Assembly (NCBI RefSeq): GCF_047675955.1
Contig: NC_132916.1
Span: forward strand, 69,929,481-69,993,480
Length of the DNA stretch: 64,000 nt
DNA from: Chlorocebus sabaeus
Lineage: Eukaryota; Chordata; Mammalia; Primates; Cercopithecidae
Direction of reading: 5' to 3'
Both the position numbers and the translations under genes were made by a program. Below, one piece after another: positions 11,524 through 22,414 of this stretch. Every line of letters starts with the position of its first letter. Positions within the stretch are counted from its first letter, which is position 1. The notes beneath the pieces are model-generated. The model made no database searches, was not told the origin of the DNA, and was given only the letters and a program-made list of their open reading frames with translations.

Positions 11524-11544
11524 CTCTGATTTTTTTTTTTAACC

Positions 11545-12257
11545 TTACCCAAATTCCTACCTAAGAGGTCTAGGGAGTCATGCCCTACAAACTATAAATT
11601 CTCATCCGATGGGTTTTATTTGGCCCTGTATATTGTGGCTTACCTTTCAATCTGACTCTGGCATAACATTATGAGACAAGGAAAAAAAATATTTAACCCG
11701 AAATATATTTCCTTGCCATACTTTAAAATTTCCCTGCAACCCACATTCTGTAGAGAATCCCCTTCCCCCTTTGTTTTCCTTCCTTGCTTCCCAGATCCAG
11801 GAGATAATCAGCTAAAAGCCAGGCACCCTTTTAAGTCCAATAAAAAACAATTTACAACTTGCTTTCTCTAAAATCTATTACCTAAGAGCTTCCTCTGCAC
11901 AATAAAACTTGGTCTCCACAATCTTTTATCTTTAACCTGAATATTTCTTTCTATAGATCCCAGGTCTTCAGACAACCTCAACCAATTGTCAACCACAAAA
12001 TGTTTAAATTTGCCAATAGCTTGGAAACCCCTGCTTTGAGTTGTCCTGCCTTTCTAAACCAAACTAACGTAATTCTTAAATGTATTTGACTGATGTCTCA
12101 TGCCTTCCTAAAATACATAAAACCAAGCTGTACCCCAACTACCATGGACACATGTTCTCATGACCTCCTGAGAGCTGTGTCATGAGCCATGGGCACTCAT
12201 ATTTGGCTCAGAATAAATCTCTTCAAGCATTTTACAGAGTTTGACTCTTTGTCAACA
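11545..12257 (+). mobile_element. ERV class I-type solo LTR (MER4-group-like)
   Basis: Ends in a typical LTR 3' segment: 'aaaccaagctgtaccccaac', 'cagaataaatctcttcaagc', 'tgtcaaca'. Two AATAAA signals lie at about 11901 and 12222. No tRNA primer-binding site or internal viral sequence follows, so it is solo. The left boundary is unclear and may lie upstream of the AluY. The family name is a guess. The plus-strand frame 11671-11871 is inside the LTR and not a gene. Confidence 0.6.
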
Positions 12258-12675
12258 GATTATTTTATTCCTTAACTGGAAATCCAAAGAAACAAAGAAA
12301 AGGGGCAGTTAAACAGAGAGACATACTATTGACTACAGGGAGCACTTTCATTGTAAGGCCTGGGAGAAAGTATTTCTTATAGTACCAAGATGAGAAACTT
12401 CGTAGAGAATCAGTTTAAGGTGATATAGGCACAAAACCCCCAGTCTTCCACCTTTCCAGATTCTCCTTCAAGGGGCCCAAAAATCTACAGCTTGTGTGGT
12501 TTTGAATGTCCATATAATGACTTTCCAGTTATTCCTCAGACAGTTTTTTCAGGATATCCTTGTAATATCCTCATTTTTGTTGGAGAGAAATCAGCTCCAC
12601 TGAAACATAAATTTTGGGCAACTTGCTTTGTTTAACAGAATACTGAGTCTGTGTGTCTGTGCAAAGGTGACAGGG
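12258..12675. other. Unassigned sequence
   Basis: No repeat or gene recognised between the LTR end and the tetranucleotide microsatellite. Confidence 0.4.
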
Positions 12676-12857
12676 TTCCTTCCTTCCTTCCTTCCTTCCT
12701 TCCTTCCTTCCTTCCTTCCTTCCTTCCTTCCTTCCTTCCTTCCTTCCTTCCTCCCTCCCTTCCTCCCTCCCTCCCTCCCTCCCTCTCTCCCTTCTTTGTT
12801 CTTTCCCTCCCCTCCTCCCTCCTTCCCTCCTTCCTTCCCTATCTCCCTCTGTCTTTC
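12676..12857. repeat. (TTCC)n microsatellite with CT-rich flank
   Basis: About 19 uninterrupted TTCC units (12676-12752), then irregular CCCT/CCTT pyrimidine sequence. Pure tetranucleotide arrays this long are usually polymorphic. The overlapping frames (12571-13062 minus, 12628-12915 and 12651-12923 plus) are low-complexity artefacts. Confidence 0.97.
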
Positions 12858-13839
12858 CTGTTGTATTGCTTGCCTGATATGGGTGAGAATTGTAAGATTG
12901 ACTCAGCAAAAATAATATTTTAATATTTTGGCTTTCAAAATATTTGTGAAACCCATTGTCTGTAAGCCAGGCTTGAATAGGAGCATTGGTCAATTTCCAT
13001 AGTGAGCCAGGAATCACACAGTTATGAAACCCTCCTCCTCTGTTACCCATCCTCAACTGCATCTCTAAGAGACATAAAAGAATGTTTGTCTTTTTATTTT
13101 CAAATACTTCTTTTATTTGTCTTATTAAGTCTTGTATTTTTGCATAGAAATGAGAAGATGTTTTACTGTTTATATCACTGCCACTTGTCAGGTAATTGAT
13201 CTATTCTATGTGACACTAGAAAAAATAAAACACTATTTTATATTCATGAATTCTCATTTATGCTTTCTAAACAGATATAATACAATCTGTCTAACCTCTC
13301 CAAGAAGTTCTAGAGCCCTGTCATCTTGTGACATTTTCTCTACAATATAAGTAAAAGGAAAACAGTATGTGAAAGGTAAAAATATTATAAATAAAATTGA
13401 ATATCTTCCAGATAAACAAAAATTAGAAGGAATTACTAAGTCATTCTTTACTTTCTAAACTTAATTTTATAATACTTCAGATGATGGAACAGAAAACTTT
13501 GGCCTGAAACTTGAGGATTACCACAATATGTCTCGCATGTATATATGAATATCTATATTGGCAAACAAGCAAATAAAAATCCAAAAGCAGTCATCGGTAA
13601 TAACTGCACACATTTAGCTACAGTAATCTGTATAAGCAGCCTCACCTGTCAATTTACAACATGCCAAATTTCTCTTTTTTCTCAGATAGTTTGTAAATTT
13701 TTTTTATCATATCACATATCTCGACCAAATCAAACCAAACCAGACCAAAATAGGTAATATTTATCTTTTAAAGGTTTTGTTCTTTTAGTTAATGTCATTA
13801 CCATTCAACATGTCCTTGTGGAGACGAATAGGGTGAAAT
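12858..13839. other. Unassigned sequence
   Basis: AT-rich, no named repeat. Short frames at 13002-13199, 13132-13350 and 13545-13757 (plus) show no domains. Confidence 0.45.
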
Positions 13840-13927
13840 AATTTCAAGTCTCAGTTAAAGACTACTTTCGTAGAACGACCTTCCCCAGCTTCCCAGGTTT
13901 GTCTAGGTTCCCCTTTTACATACTCTT
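13840..13927 (+). mobile_element. L2 LINE, 5' piece split by L1
   Basis: 'caagtctcagttaaagac...gaccttccccagc' matches the L2 3' region (ctcagttcaaatgtcacc...aggccttccctgacc). It resumes after the L1 at 14557. Confidence 0.65.
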
Positions 13928-14546
13928 TTTTTTTTCTTTTTTTTAAATTTTACTTTAAGTTCTGGGATACATGTGCAGAATGTGCAGGTTTGTTACATTG
14001 GCATACATATGCCATGGTGGCTTGCTACACCTATCAACCTGTCATCTAGATTTTAAGCCCCACATGCATTAGGTATTTGTCCTGATGCTCTCCCTCCCCT
14101 CGCTCCCTACCCTCCAACCCCGGTTTGTAATGTTCCCCTCCCTGTGTCCATGTGTTCTCATTGTTCAACTCCCACTTATGAGTGAGAACATGGGGCATTT
14201 TGTTTTCTGTTCCTGTGTTAGTTTGCTGAGAATGGTGGTTTCCAGCTGCATCCATGTCCCTGCAAAGGACATGAACTCATTCTTTTTTATGGCTGCATCA
14301 TATTCCATGGTGTATATATGCCACACTTCTTTATCCCTTCTATCATTGATGGGCATTTAGGTTGGTTCTAAGTCTTTGCTATTGTGAATAGCGCTGCAAT
14401 AAACATACGTGTGCATGTGTCTTTACAGTTAACTGATTTATAATCCTTTGGGTATATACCCAGTAATGGGATTGCTGGGTCATATAGTATTTCTGGTTCT
14501 AAATCTTTGAGAAATCACCACATTGTCTTCCACAATGTGTCCTGTG
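13928..14546 (-). mobile_element. 5'-truncated L1 3' end, antisense, with TSD
   Basis: Reverse complement of a primate L1 3' end ('actttaagttctgggataca', 'cctatcaacctgtcatctag', 'ggtatatacccagtaatggg'), with a T-rich tail at the left. It is flanked by the 10-bp repeat acatactctt at 13918-13927 and 14547-14556. Open frames 14046-14255, 14085-14360 and 14165-14356 are L1 remnants. More diverged than the copy at 10138. Confidence 0.93.
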
Positions 14547-14556
14547 ACATACTCTT

Positions 14557-14770
14557 GCAGTCCTCTGTATTCCCCCTCCACAGAACTTTATACAATTGCA
14601 ATGTAGGCAATTATTTTTACAATGCTCGCTTCATGGCTGCTTATCATAAGACTGAGCTCCATGGTGAAGACACTATGTTAAGCTTATTCCTCACTGTTCC
14701 CCAAGGCTGGACCCAAGACCTCTCTGGGATCTATATGATACTTGTTCAAAAACACACTGGATTAATGAGC
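14557..14770 (+). mobile_element. L2 LINE, 3' piece
   Basis: Continues the L2 interrupted at 13927: 'acaattgcaatgtaggcaattattt' then 'agactgagctccatggtgaagaca...actgttccccaagg', matching the L2 terminal region. Confidence 0.65.
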
Positions 14771-15904
14771 CATGATTTTTACAAGAAACTTTAAAATAAA
14801 ATATTTAAAGCACTTAACATTTGCATAAGAACTGCTGTGGGTTGGATTGCTCTTTCTTTGGAGGGATTTGTCTGTGGGATAAACCTGCTAAGCTGGACAT
14901 GTGCATTGCAACACTGGATTCTGCCAAGGGTCCAGAAATGAGTGTTCCTTTGTATTTGTGATTTACATTCTGGAAATGAAAACAGTGAGTAATGTGTGGC
15001 TGAAGTATCTGTGGGATGAGGCCAAAATTAGGTTTACTCTGTGACTAAGTGACTTTTTTCAGTAGAAGTTAAAGCTGAGGAAAATAAAAATGCTATCTAA
15101 AATGGAAATGAGAGCCATCATGGACCAGAAACGTGGGCAGGCGTAGGAAGCTTCAGAGTTGGAATCCAATTAGAAACAACTTCCCATCACGGCAGGAAAG
15201 AACCAAATTGAAATAGAGGAAGAAGCTTTGGTGAAATTGAGCTTGGAAAACAGCTTGTTGGTAAAAATATTAACTAAGTCGTTGATAATTCTGGTGTGTT
15301 GGAGTGTTAATGCTGGTTCCCTGAACAATACCATTAAAATACCTGATGATAAGACAAACCCAAACTTGTTGCTCATAAAGCCAAGGAGAAGAGAACAAAA
15401 AGTCAGAATATTTATGAGATTTGGGTGTATGTGTAAGGGTTAATATTAGGTGAAAATCATACTAATTTAAAATGGGCGGGTAGGATTTCCAAGAGTCTCA
15501 GAGAGTTAACAGTCATTTGATGCTATTTATTGAAAAGCTGGGCAGTCTGATAATAAATTAAGTGGAATTTTGGAGAAGTCTCTGAAATAAACAATGAAGT
15601 TTTCTGCAACTTTTATCTTTGTGGGCAGGAGTTTCCTGGAATAGAAAAGCCCTGTTGATGAAGTCAAGGGAATAGTAAAGTCTTGCTAAAAGTCAACAGT
15701 AACTTGTATGGATGTGCATGGTTTCAAATCTTCTTCCTCTGCAACATTTTTCCATTTTAGCATAAGATCACTTGGAGGAGCATTGGGGAAAATAATGGCT
15801 ACCTTGTAAAAAATCACCATGGGAAAAAAGCATGATATCTTTCAATCCACCTGTTCTATCATGAGCGAGACATGTCTTTGTGTGGCTACTGGAGCTCATA
15901 AGTT
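14771..15904. other. Unassigned sequence
   Basis: No family recognised. Frames at 15170-15376 (minus) and 15228-15443 (plus) overlap on opposite strands and neither is recognisable. Confidence 0.45.
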
Positions 15905-16056
15905 TAAATCTTTTCACTCCCAGATTGCTAGCTAAATAACTATACAGCAATAAACAAGGTCCTGGACCCAGAGAAGAAGGGAAAATAGCAGATGCCACAT
16001 TTACCTGTTTAATTCATTTGCTTAGATATTTCCAGAAATATTTGTTCAGGGGAGAT
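15905..16056 (+). repeat. Left arm of ~1.9-kb inverted repeat
   Basis: The reverse complement of the 98-bp core 15949-16046 matches 17703-17800 with about 9 mismatches (~91%). Similarity fades over a further ~50 bp toward 15905. The repeat unit is unfamiliar to me. Confidence 0.85.
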
Positions 16057-17504
16057 TTTTTGTAGTAGGGACAGATAGTATAAATTTATAAGGTTAGTTT
16101 TTCATGCATTATACATAGTACAATAACAGTATAAGGCATATAATATTTCTGATAAGTATGTGGGGACAGGCTTTTAAGTGGACCAGCTATAATTTGTTTT
16201 GCCTGATTACATGCTTGGTTAAAAATGACCACTCTCATAATCGAATGAATACCAAATTGAGGAAATGCTATGATGCAATTTTAAAACATGAGAAATGTCT
16301 GTAATAAAAGGCTTACTTAATTTTTTTGGAAAAATATCACAATGTAACCAAAAGCATTAAAATGTTTGTCAAGAACTCTCAATGGACTGGAAAGCTAGCA
16401 AATCCTCCTGACCTAGATGAGGAGACAAGAAAAACACATTAAAACTCAAATGGTTACCAAACTGCGTGAACATACACCTGACCAATGGGGAGCAGCAACA
16501 GTAGCACCAGCAGCTTCGTTGTTTTAAGTGAGTTAGCCAGAACTGTGGAGTGACTGGGATACCGGTGCTGTAGTCCCTTCTCTTGTTCCTTAGGGAATTC
16601 CAGTTCTTCTCTAAATGCTTCCCTCTGAGGCTATGTGGTAGTGGATCCATGTAAAGCAAAAGTCACAAAATCAAATACCTATAGAGAACAGCAATGTATC
16701 ATAAACTGGGGGAGATTATGGGAAGCATTAGGGGATGATGGCAACTGTGGTGAATTAAAAAAAGCAGCAACTTGTCAGATCTAATTTATTGTTACCATGT
16801 AGGAATAGATGATCAACGTGGCCAGAGGTTTCATTCTTTCAAGAAATTCTGGCAATTCGGATTTTTGTATAGTGTTAACAGTTTTTTGTTTATAATGTTT
16901 TAATGGTAAAAAAAAAAAAAAAAAAAAAAAAACCCACACATATGCAGGCTGAATTTTCCCTGTGGCTTTCAAGTTTTTTAATAGCTGAATTCTAAAAACA
17001 TAATAGTCAATATGTAATCCGCTTTTCTCCTTTTCCCTTTCATTTTGCTGAATAGGAAACCATCGATGCTGTTTAATTTGAAGGCGAGACCCTCACCCCA
17101 GTCTAGAATCACCCTATGCTGCCTGTGGCAGGACCTGAATTTCCATCATTAGTGATTATTTTGGTTTTAGGACAGAGGGTCCTTTAGTTATATGTCAAAT
17201 ATTAAAATATCCCTGGTTGTCACTTTGTTAAGGTCATAAAATAAATCTAATCAATTATAAACTTTTGTTGAAACTAATCAACTAATAGCTGATGGAAAGA
17301 AAGCAAAGCACCCAGGGAAATGATTCAATTGTGTAAAAGAACCGTTTGTTCAAAATGCAGATTTCCTGGCTATAATCCTAGAGATACAAATTCTCAGAAT
17401 CTAGGGGAGAGACCAAACTGTGTGTTCAGGGAGAGCTCCTGGGTGGGTCTCATGCAGTTAGTTATTTGGGAACAGAAAAACAAAAAGAAAAACAAAAGTC
17501 CAAG
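16057..17504. other. Spacer of second inverted repeat; A25 tract
   Basis: Unassigned sequence with an uninterrupted A25 run at 16908-16932 that is not the tail of a recognisable Alu or L1. Frames 16369-16659 (minus) and 17320-17616 (plus) show no known domain. Confidence 0.5.
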
Positions 17505-17687
17505 CAGTTGTTCTCAAACTTTAATGTGCCTCAGAATCACACGGAGGGCTTATTATAAAATAAGTTACTGGTCCACCTTCAGAGTTTCTGATTCAGTAGA
17601 TCTGCAGGGGGGCTGAGAATTTACATTTCTAGCAAGATCCAAGATGACGTCAGTACTGGTCATGGGACTATACTTTGGGAACCACTA
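17505..17687 (+). mobile_element. hAT-Charlie MITE (MER5A-like)
   Basis: 'gcagttgttctcaaactttaatgtgcctcagaatcac' at the left and 'gggaaccacta' at the right form the Charlie-type inverted termini. The middle carries 'cagagtttctgattcagtagatctg'. Nearly full length. It abuts the right arm of the inverted repeat. Confidence 0.88.
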
Positions 17688-17692
17688 CAAAT

Positions 17693-17845
17693 AATTTCCC
17701 CCAACAAATATTTCTGGAATTCTCTAAGCAAATGAATTAAACAAGTAAATGCAGCATCCGCCATTTTCCCTTCTTCTCTGGGTTCAGAACCTTGTTTATT
17801 ACTCTAAAAGAATGAAATACAGGTTAGCTGTATCCCGAGTGAACC
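17693..17845 (-). repeat. Right arm of ~1.9-kb inverted repeat
   Basis: Partner of 15905-16056. The core 17703-17800 includes 'aagcaaatgaattaaaca' and 'ttttcccttcttctctggg', present in reverse complement at 15949-16046. Confidence 0.85.
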
Positions 17846-17979
17846 ATGCAGGCCCTGGTAAGTGTATGCAGGAGCTGAAAGTGAGGACGGAAGAGTCTGG
17901 AATAGTGCCATCCATTTCATAATGTTGCCTTGGGTCTGCTCCTGGAGCCCAACACTTAATTGCATTGTAGACTTTGCTC

Positions 17980-18178
17980 TTGGTTCATTCACGTATCAAC
18001 TATTTATTGACACTAACCATATGTCAGGCATTGTGCTAGGCTTAGGCCCATAAATTAATTAGCTTATTAAATTACCTATAATTAATTTGACAAATATTTA
18101 TTAAGCATCTACCATTTTCCAAGTCATGGACTTACTTGGTAGTAAAAGACAAATCTCAGCTGCCATGAATCAGAAGCC
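17980..18178 (-). mobile_element. L2 3'-end fragments, antisense
   Basis: Two adjacent pieces (about 17980-18055 and 18085-18178) carry 'tatttattgacactaaccatatgtcaggca' and 'caaatatttattaagcatctac', the reverse complement of the L2 tail. Confidence 0.6.
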
Positions 18179-19084
18179 CTGACTCTTGGTTTCTCTGCTG
18201 TTATTCATATTCAGAAGTAGGCTTGAAGAAAATCTTGGTTCTTTCTGTGTAAGCTAAACAGAGCACAATAGAGCTGGTTGGTTGTGTTATCCCAGGGGAA
18301 TGATGCTCTGCACAGATCCCTGAAGCTCTAAAGGAAGAAGCATTTCTCTCTGAACTGTGCTGACAGCTGTGGACCTGCGTGCCAATGGGAACAGTGAGCA
18401 CTTTCCTGTTATGAGTGAGCAGGCTTCCCATGGTCACCGCTGTGCTTGGGAGCAGACCCCAGACACACTCTTTCTAGAAATGGTGCATTTCCAGTAAAGA
18501 AAAGAAATGCATGTAAGGCAGGCTGTGAGAACCTGTGCCGATGCAGCCCTCCTGCAATGTTTCATAGAAAACATTCTTTATGCTCCATAGGAGACCTGCC
18601 TTTTCTCTGTGTCTGCAGACAGTGGGTAATAGAGGGTATGGGGTCAGAAGCACAGGTTTTTCCCCAGTTACACAGGCTGCTCCAGATGACACCTGATGGC
18701 AAATAATTCATTTTTTCAAATGCAAAAGCAAGGGCTGGAGGAAAACTGGGAGTCTCCTAGTATCTCCACATTGCTTTCTTGGATTCAGACCTCTTTTTAC
18801 AAATATGATACAACAATACTGAAGACAGAAAGCAAATCTTTGTGCAGTCTGGCTTTTGTTCCCTTGGCTCCCTGAGTCATTCAATTTTTAGAAAGAAAGC
18901 CTAAAACATAAATTATCTAGGAAACAAATATCAACAATTTTGAACGTGTTTCAATGGAATGGTTAATTTGGCTCTAATGCAGAGACCACTTCCTTGAGAT
19001 ATCATTGTAGCTTTTAAAATATTATATTAATTTTTAAAATCAGAATTACTTAGCTTGGGATTCTTAAACTGAAAACTCCTTTAG
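18179..19084. other. Unassigned sequence
   Basis: Overlapping frames on both strands at 18446-18706 and 18474-18692 are the most open here but encode nothing I recognise. No repeat family assigned. Confidence 0.45.
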
Positions 19085-19163
19085 ACCTGGAGCTGACTCT
19101 TTTAGCTCTATATCTCTCTAAGACTTGCATATGGTGAACATTCAATGTATGTTTGTTGAATCC
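19085..19163 (+). mobile_element. L2 3' tail
   Basis: 'tggtgaacattcaatgtatgtttgttgaatcc' matches the L2 end (agtaggtgctcaataaatgtttgttgaatg). It stops where the LTR begins. Confidence 0.55.
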
Positions 19164-19166
19164 TTG

Positions 19167-19965
19167 TGAGGTAGGAGTGGGGATTTGGACACCCAGTAGT
19201 GGAGTTCAGCCATTGGACCAATTGAGGACTAGTTAAAACAGGGACAGGGTGGAAGCAGCTTTTTATTAAACAAGCCCACCTGTGTGCCATATCAATTTAC
19301 CATTGCCATGGCAGCACCTGGAAGTTACCACCCCTTTCCATGACAACCACCCGAATACCTGGAAGTGACCACCCCTTTTCTAGAAATGTCTGCATAATCG
19401 GCCCCTTAATTTGCATATAATTAAAAGTGGGTATGAATATGACTGTAGAACTGCCTCTGAGCTGCTACTCTGGGCCCAAGTCCTATGCGGTAGCCCTGCT
19501 CCCAAGGACCAGTACCTCTGCTCTTGCTATACACTGCTGCGTCAATAAAGTTGCTGTCTAGACCGGGCGCTGTGGCTCCCGCCTGTAATCCCAGCACTTT
19601 CGGAGGCGGAGGTGGGCAGATCACGAGGTCAGGAGACTGAGACCATCCTGGCTAACACGGTGAAACCCCATCTCTACTAAAAATACAAAACATTAGCGGG
19701 CTTGGTGGCGGGCGCCTGTAGTCCCAGCTACTTGGGAGGCTGAGGCAGGAGAATGGCGTGACCCAGGGGGGACGAGTTTGCAGTGAGCCGAGATTGCACC
19801 ACTGCACTCCAGCCTGGGCAACAGAGCGAGACTGTCTCAAAAAAAAAAAAAAAAAAAAAAAGCTGCTGTCTGACACCACCGTCTGGCCCTTGAATTCTTT
19901 CCTTGGCAAAGCCAAGAATTCTCCTGGACTAAGCCCCAGTTTTGGGGCTCAAGTGCCCTGTATCA
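19167..19965 (+). mobile_element. ERV class I-type solo LTR split by AluY
   Basis: LTR halves 19167-19560 and 19861-19965 surround an AluY. Features: 'ggaccaattgaggactagtt', an upstream 'ttaaaagtgggtatgaatat', the poly(A) signal AATAAA at 19544-19549, and the terminal part 'aagccccagttttggggctc' ending 'tatca'. No internal viral region adjoins. Flanks cttg/ctta may be a 4-bp duplication with one change. Confidence 0.72.
19561..19860 (+). mobile_element. AluY inside the LTR
   Basis: Full-length Alu with 'gagaccatcctggctaacac' and 'ggagaatggcgtgacccagg', pointing to AluY, and an A23-type tail. TSD of about 14 bp (aaagttgctgtcta / aaagctgctgtctg, two differences). It inserted 11 bp after the LTR's AATAAA. 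Confidence 0.95.
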
Positions 19966-20629
19966 CTTACATGACTAATTAGTAAATGAATGAACATTAG
20001 AATGTCTCATTCAGTGCCTTCATTTCTGGATGAGGAAATAGTCTCCAAAGATTATAGTGATGTCTTCAAGGTATCCTTGCTTGGAGGACATATAACCCAC
20101 CTCGTGCCTTCCAGGGCCGCCTTCACTCCACTGCATCTGCCGGATCCCCGCTGACTCTTACCCTGATGTGTATAGCTGAGATTGGGAGTCCAAGGAAAAG
20201 TGAGCCAAATTCAGAGGAGTAAATATTTTAGTATATAAAATTGAAATTAAAAATAACTTTATCAGAATGTAGGGTTTTTTTTTCTTCTATGGGACAAATA
20301 TCAGAGGGAAAGTTGGTGAAAATTTCCATTTATAATCCTAGACCCAGGTAAAGATCTCCATAAAACTGCAAAAGCCATTAAAACAGTTTCAAGAAAACAT
20401 ATGCACACCTTTTACTACAGTTATTTTAAATTGTGTTTACCAGTAGGTGGTAAAATCTCTGTTGGACTGGAAGGAAGAATATTTAATTTCCATGTCTTCC
20501 CCAGAAATGACTTAAACTTATATTTCCTATCCTTGCTGCTGGATAGTAAGGATTGACACGATTGAATATAAAAACTTATTTAGTTCTAATAATTCTCTAT
20601 TTATCTCCTCCATGCTACCTCTCAGTGAA
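19966..20629. other. Unassigned sequence
   Basis: A weak MIR-like stretch near 20020 was not strong enough to call. Nothing else recognised. Confidence 0.4.
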
Positions 20630-21310
20630 TAGAACACTCATATGTCAACCCCTTATGGCCTAATCTAGTTCCACCATTTATGCCTCTGAAATACTTCCAA
20701 CCTGGCCCTCTTTTCCATTTCCTTTGAACAAATGTAGGCGTTCACCCTGTCCTTTCTTTCACAATGTGGTCAGTTATTATTTTGAAACGTAAGACAGATG
20801 ATGTCATTTCCTAAAACCCTTACAACAGCTCTCCACTGCCGAGAGAATGAAGTCCTACTGAGCAAGTTACTGTGAGTTTCAATGTCCTCATCTTGTTAAC
20901 TCCCTCATGGGGTTAACAAGAGTTGAACTGCATACATCTATAATGTGCTTGGAGCAAAGAATCCCACCAAGTGTTGAGAGCAGGTTAGTCATCATCACCA
21001 TTTATGCTGTTGCTCATGATCCCTTCCTGACCCCCAGGGGGATCACACGTGGCAGGGAGTTGCTTACTTCCCACTTTGGAAACCAATAAAGTATTTTTCT
21101 GGATTAATGCAGTACTTTGTCCTTATTTGGTTGTGCCTTGAGTTATTATTAGGGGTTGTACATCTTCATATCTCCCTCAAGGTGATGAAAGCCTTGAGAC
21201 TGGGAACCTTGTCTGACTCTTCTATCTGCATTGCCATGCAGTGCTTACTTAGCACCTGGCAAGTGCTCAATAAACATTTGGTGAAACAGAAGAGATTTTT
21301 CTGTGAGTCA
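20630..21310 (+). mobile_element. L2 LINE, interrupted by a MIR
   Basis: 'aaacgtaagacagatgatgtcatttcctaaaaccctta' matches the L2 'taagtcagatcatgtcactcc..aaaaccctcc' block. The end 'cacctggcaagtgctcaataaacatttggtgaa' is the L2 tail. Between about 20850 and 21010 the sequence resembles MIR instead. Confidence 0.65.
20850..21010 (+). mobile_element. MIR SINE within L2
   Basis: 'gcaagttactgtgagtttcaatgtcctcatcttg' and 'gggttaacaagagttgaactgcatacat' follow the MIR centre and 3' half. The end 'tcatcatcacca' resembles the MIR tail. Confidence 0.55.
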
Positions 21311-21399
21311 TTCAAAGCACTTTATGTTTAAATGCACACATCTTAGAAAATAAATGTGATTTGAGATTACTATTCATTTACCCCTATGTAAAAGCTAAT

Positions 21400-21885
21400 T
21401 CCATGCATTCCACAAATAGTATTGAGTATATATTATTGCCAGTCACTGTTCTAGGCACTGAGGATCCAACAACAACAACAACAACAAAAACCCAGATACA
21501 TTTCCTGCCCTCAAGGAGCTTCTATTCCAGAGAATGGAAACAATTAACGGAGAAGATTAAGAACATGATTAGTGTTATGGGTAAAAAGGAAGGAAGGAAA
21601 AAGATTTGATGAAGGAGTACTATTTTATATGTGAGTTGCCCAGGCAGACTTCTTTGAGGGGGTAACATTTGAGCAAAAACCCAAGGGAAACTTGCAGCTA
21701 CCCACAGAGAGTTCCCCAAGCAGAGGGAATGACCAGTGCCAAAGCTATGAGGTAAACTTCTCCAGGGAGTAAGAGGACCTTATTGCGTGGCTCTAGCACT
21801 GTGACCCCGAGAGAGTGGTAGGAGTTAGGTCAGAGGTAATGAAATTTGGATCTTATAGAACCTATGGGGATCATGTCATTTGACT
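21400..21885 (-). mobile_element. L2 LINE, antisense
   Basis: 'tgttctaggcactgaggatccaac', 'cctgccctcaaggagcttctattcc', 'acatttgagcaaaaacccaagg', 'gagagtggtaggagttaggtcagagg' are all reverse-strand L2 landmarks in order. An (AAC)n run sits at 21467-21488. The frame 21361-21609 has no independent support. Confidence 0.78.
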
Positions 21886-22006
21886 GTACAACTTCTCCCT
21901 CATCCTTGCCTCATCACATGCTAGCCTCAGGATCACCCCTTACTCTCCATCAAAGAAAACTTTGCGTCCTGGTTCATAGACTTTCCCTTTCTACCTTTTG
22001 CCAGTA

Positions 22007-22037
22007 GTTCTAGATGTTTGCAACATTCATGAAAACA
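22007..22037 (+). repeat. Left arm of 31-bp hairpin
   Basis: From 'gttctagatg' to 'tgaaaaca'. The reverse complement matches 22415-22445 at 30 of 31 positions. It is separated from its partner by the Alu at 22047-22394. Confidence 0.95.
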
Positions 22038-22046
22038 AAGTGTCCA

Positions 22047-22394
22047 GCTGGGCTGGGTGGCTCACGCCAGTAATCCCAGCACTTTGGGAGGCCGAGGCGG
22101 GCGAATCATGAGGTCAGGAGATTGAGACTATCCTAGTCCACATGATGAAACTCCATCTGTACTAAAAATGAAAAAAAAAAAAAAATTAGCTGGGCGTGGT
22201 GGCACGTGCCTATAGTCCCAGCTACTCCGGGGGTTGAGGCAGGAGAATCGCTTGAACCTGGGAGGCGGCGATTGCAGTGAGCCTGGCAATAGATCAAGCA
22301 CCACTTGATCTATGGTGCAGTGAGCACCACTGCACTCCAGCCTGGCAATAGATCAAGACTAACACATCAAGACTCCGTCTCAAAAACAAAAAAG
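22047..22394 (+). mobile_element. Alu (AluS-like) with internal rearrangement
   Basis: Full-length Alu flanked by a perfect 11-bp TSD caaagtgtcca (22036-22046 and 22395-22405). The right monomer is rearranged: the 17-bp 'cctggcaatagatcaag' occurs at 22282-22298 and 22341-22357, and atagatcaag is followed by its reverse complement at 22304-22313. Confidence 0.95.
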
Positions 22395-22414
22395 CAAAGT
22401 GTCCACTGATGCAG

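Noticed and set aside
12571..13062. 163-codon minus-strand open frame (longest in the window)
   Set aside because: Its middle is a translated (GGAA)n microsatellite (poly KEGR-type repeats). Low-complexity frames like this arise by chance.
14046..14360. Frames within the antisense L1 3' end
   Set aside because: Remnants of L1 ORF2/3'UTR. The element is 5'-truncated to about 620 bp and cannot encode a full protein.
20015..20075. Possible MIR fragment
   Set aside because: Only one block (ggatgaggaaatagtctcc) is suggestive. Too little collinear similarity to call.
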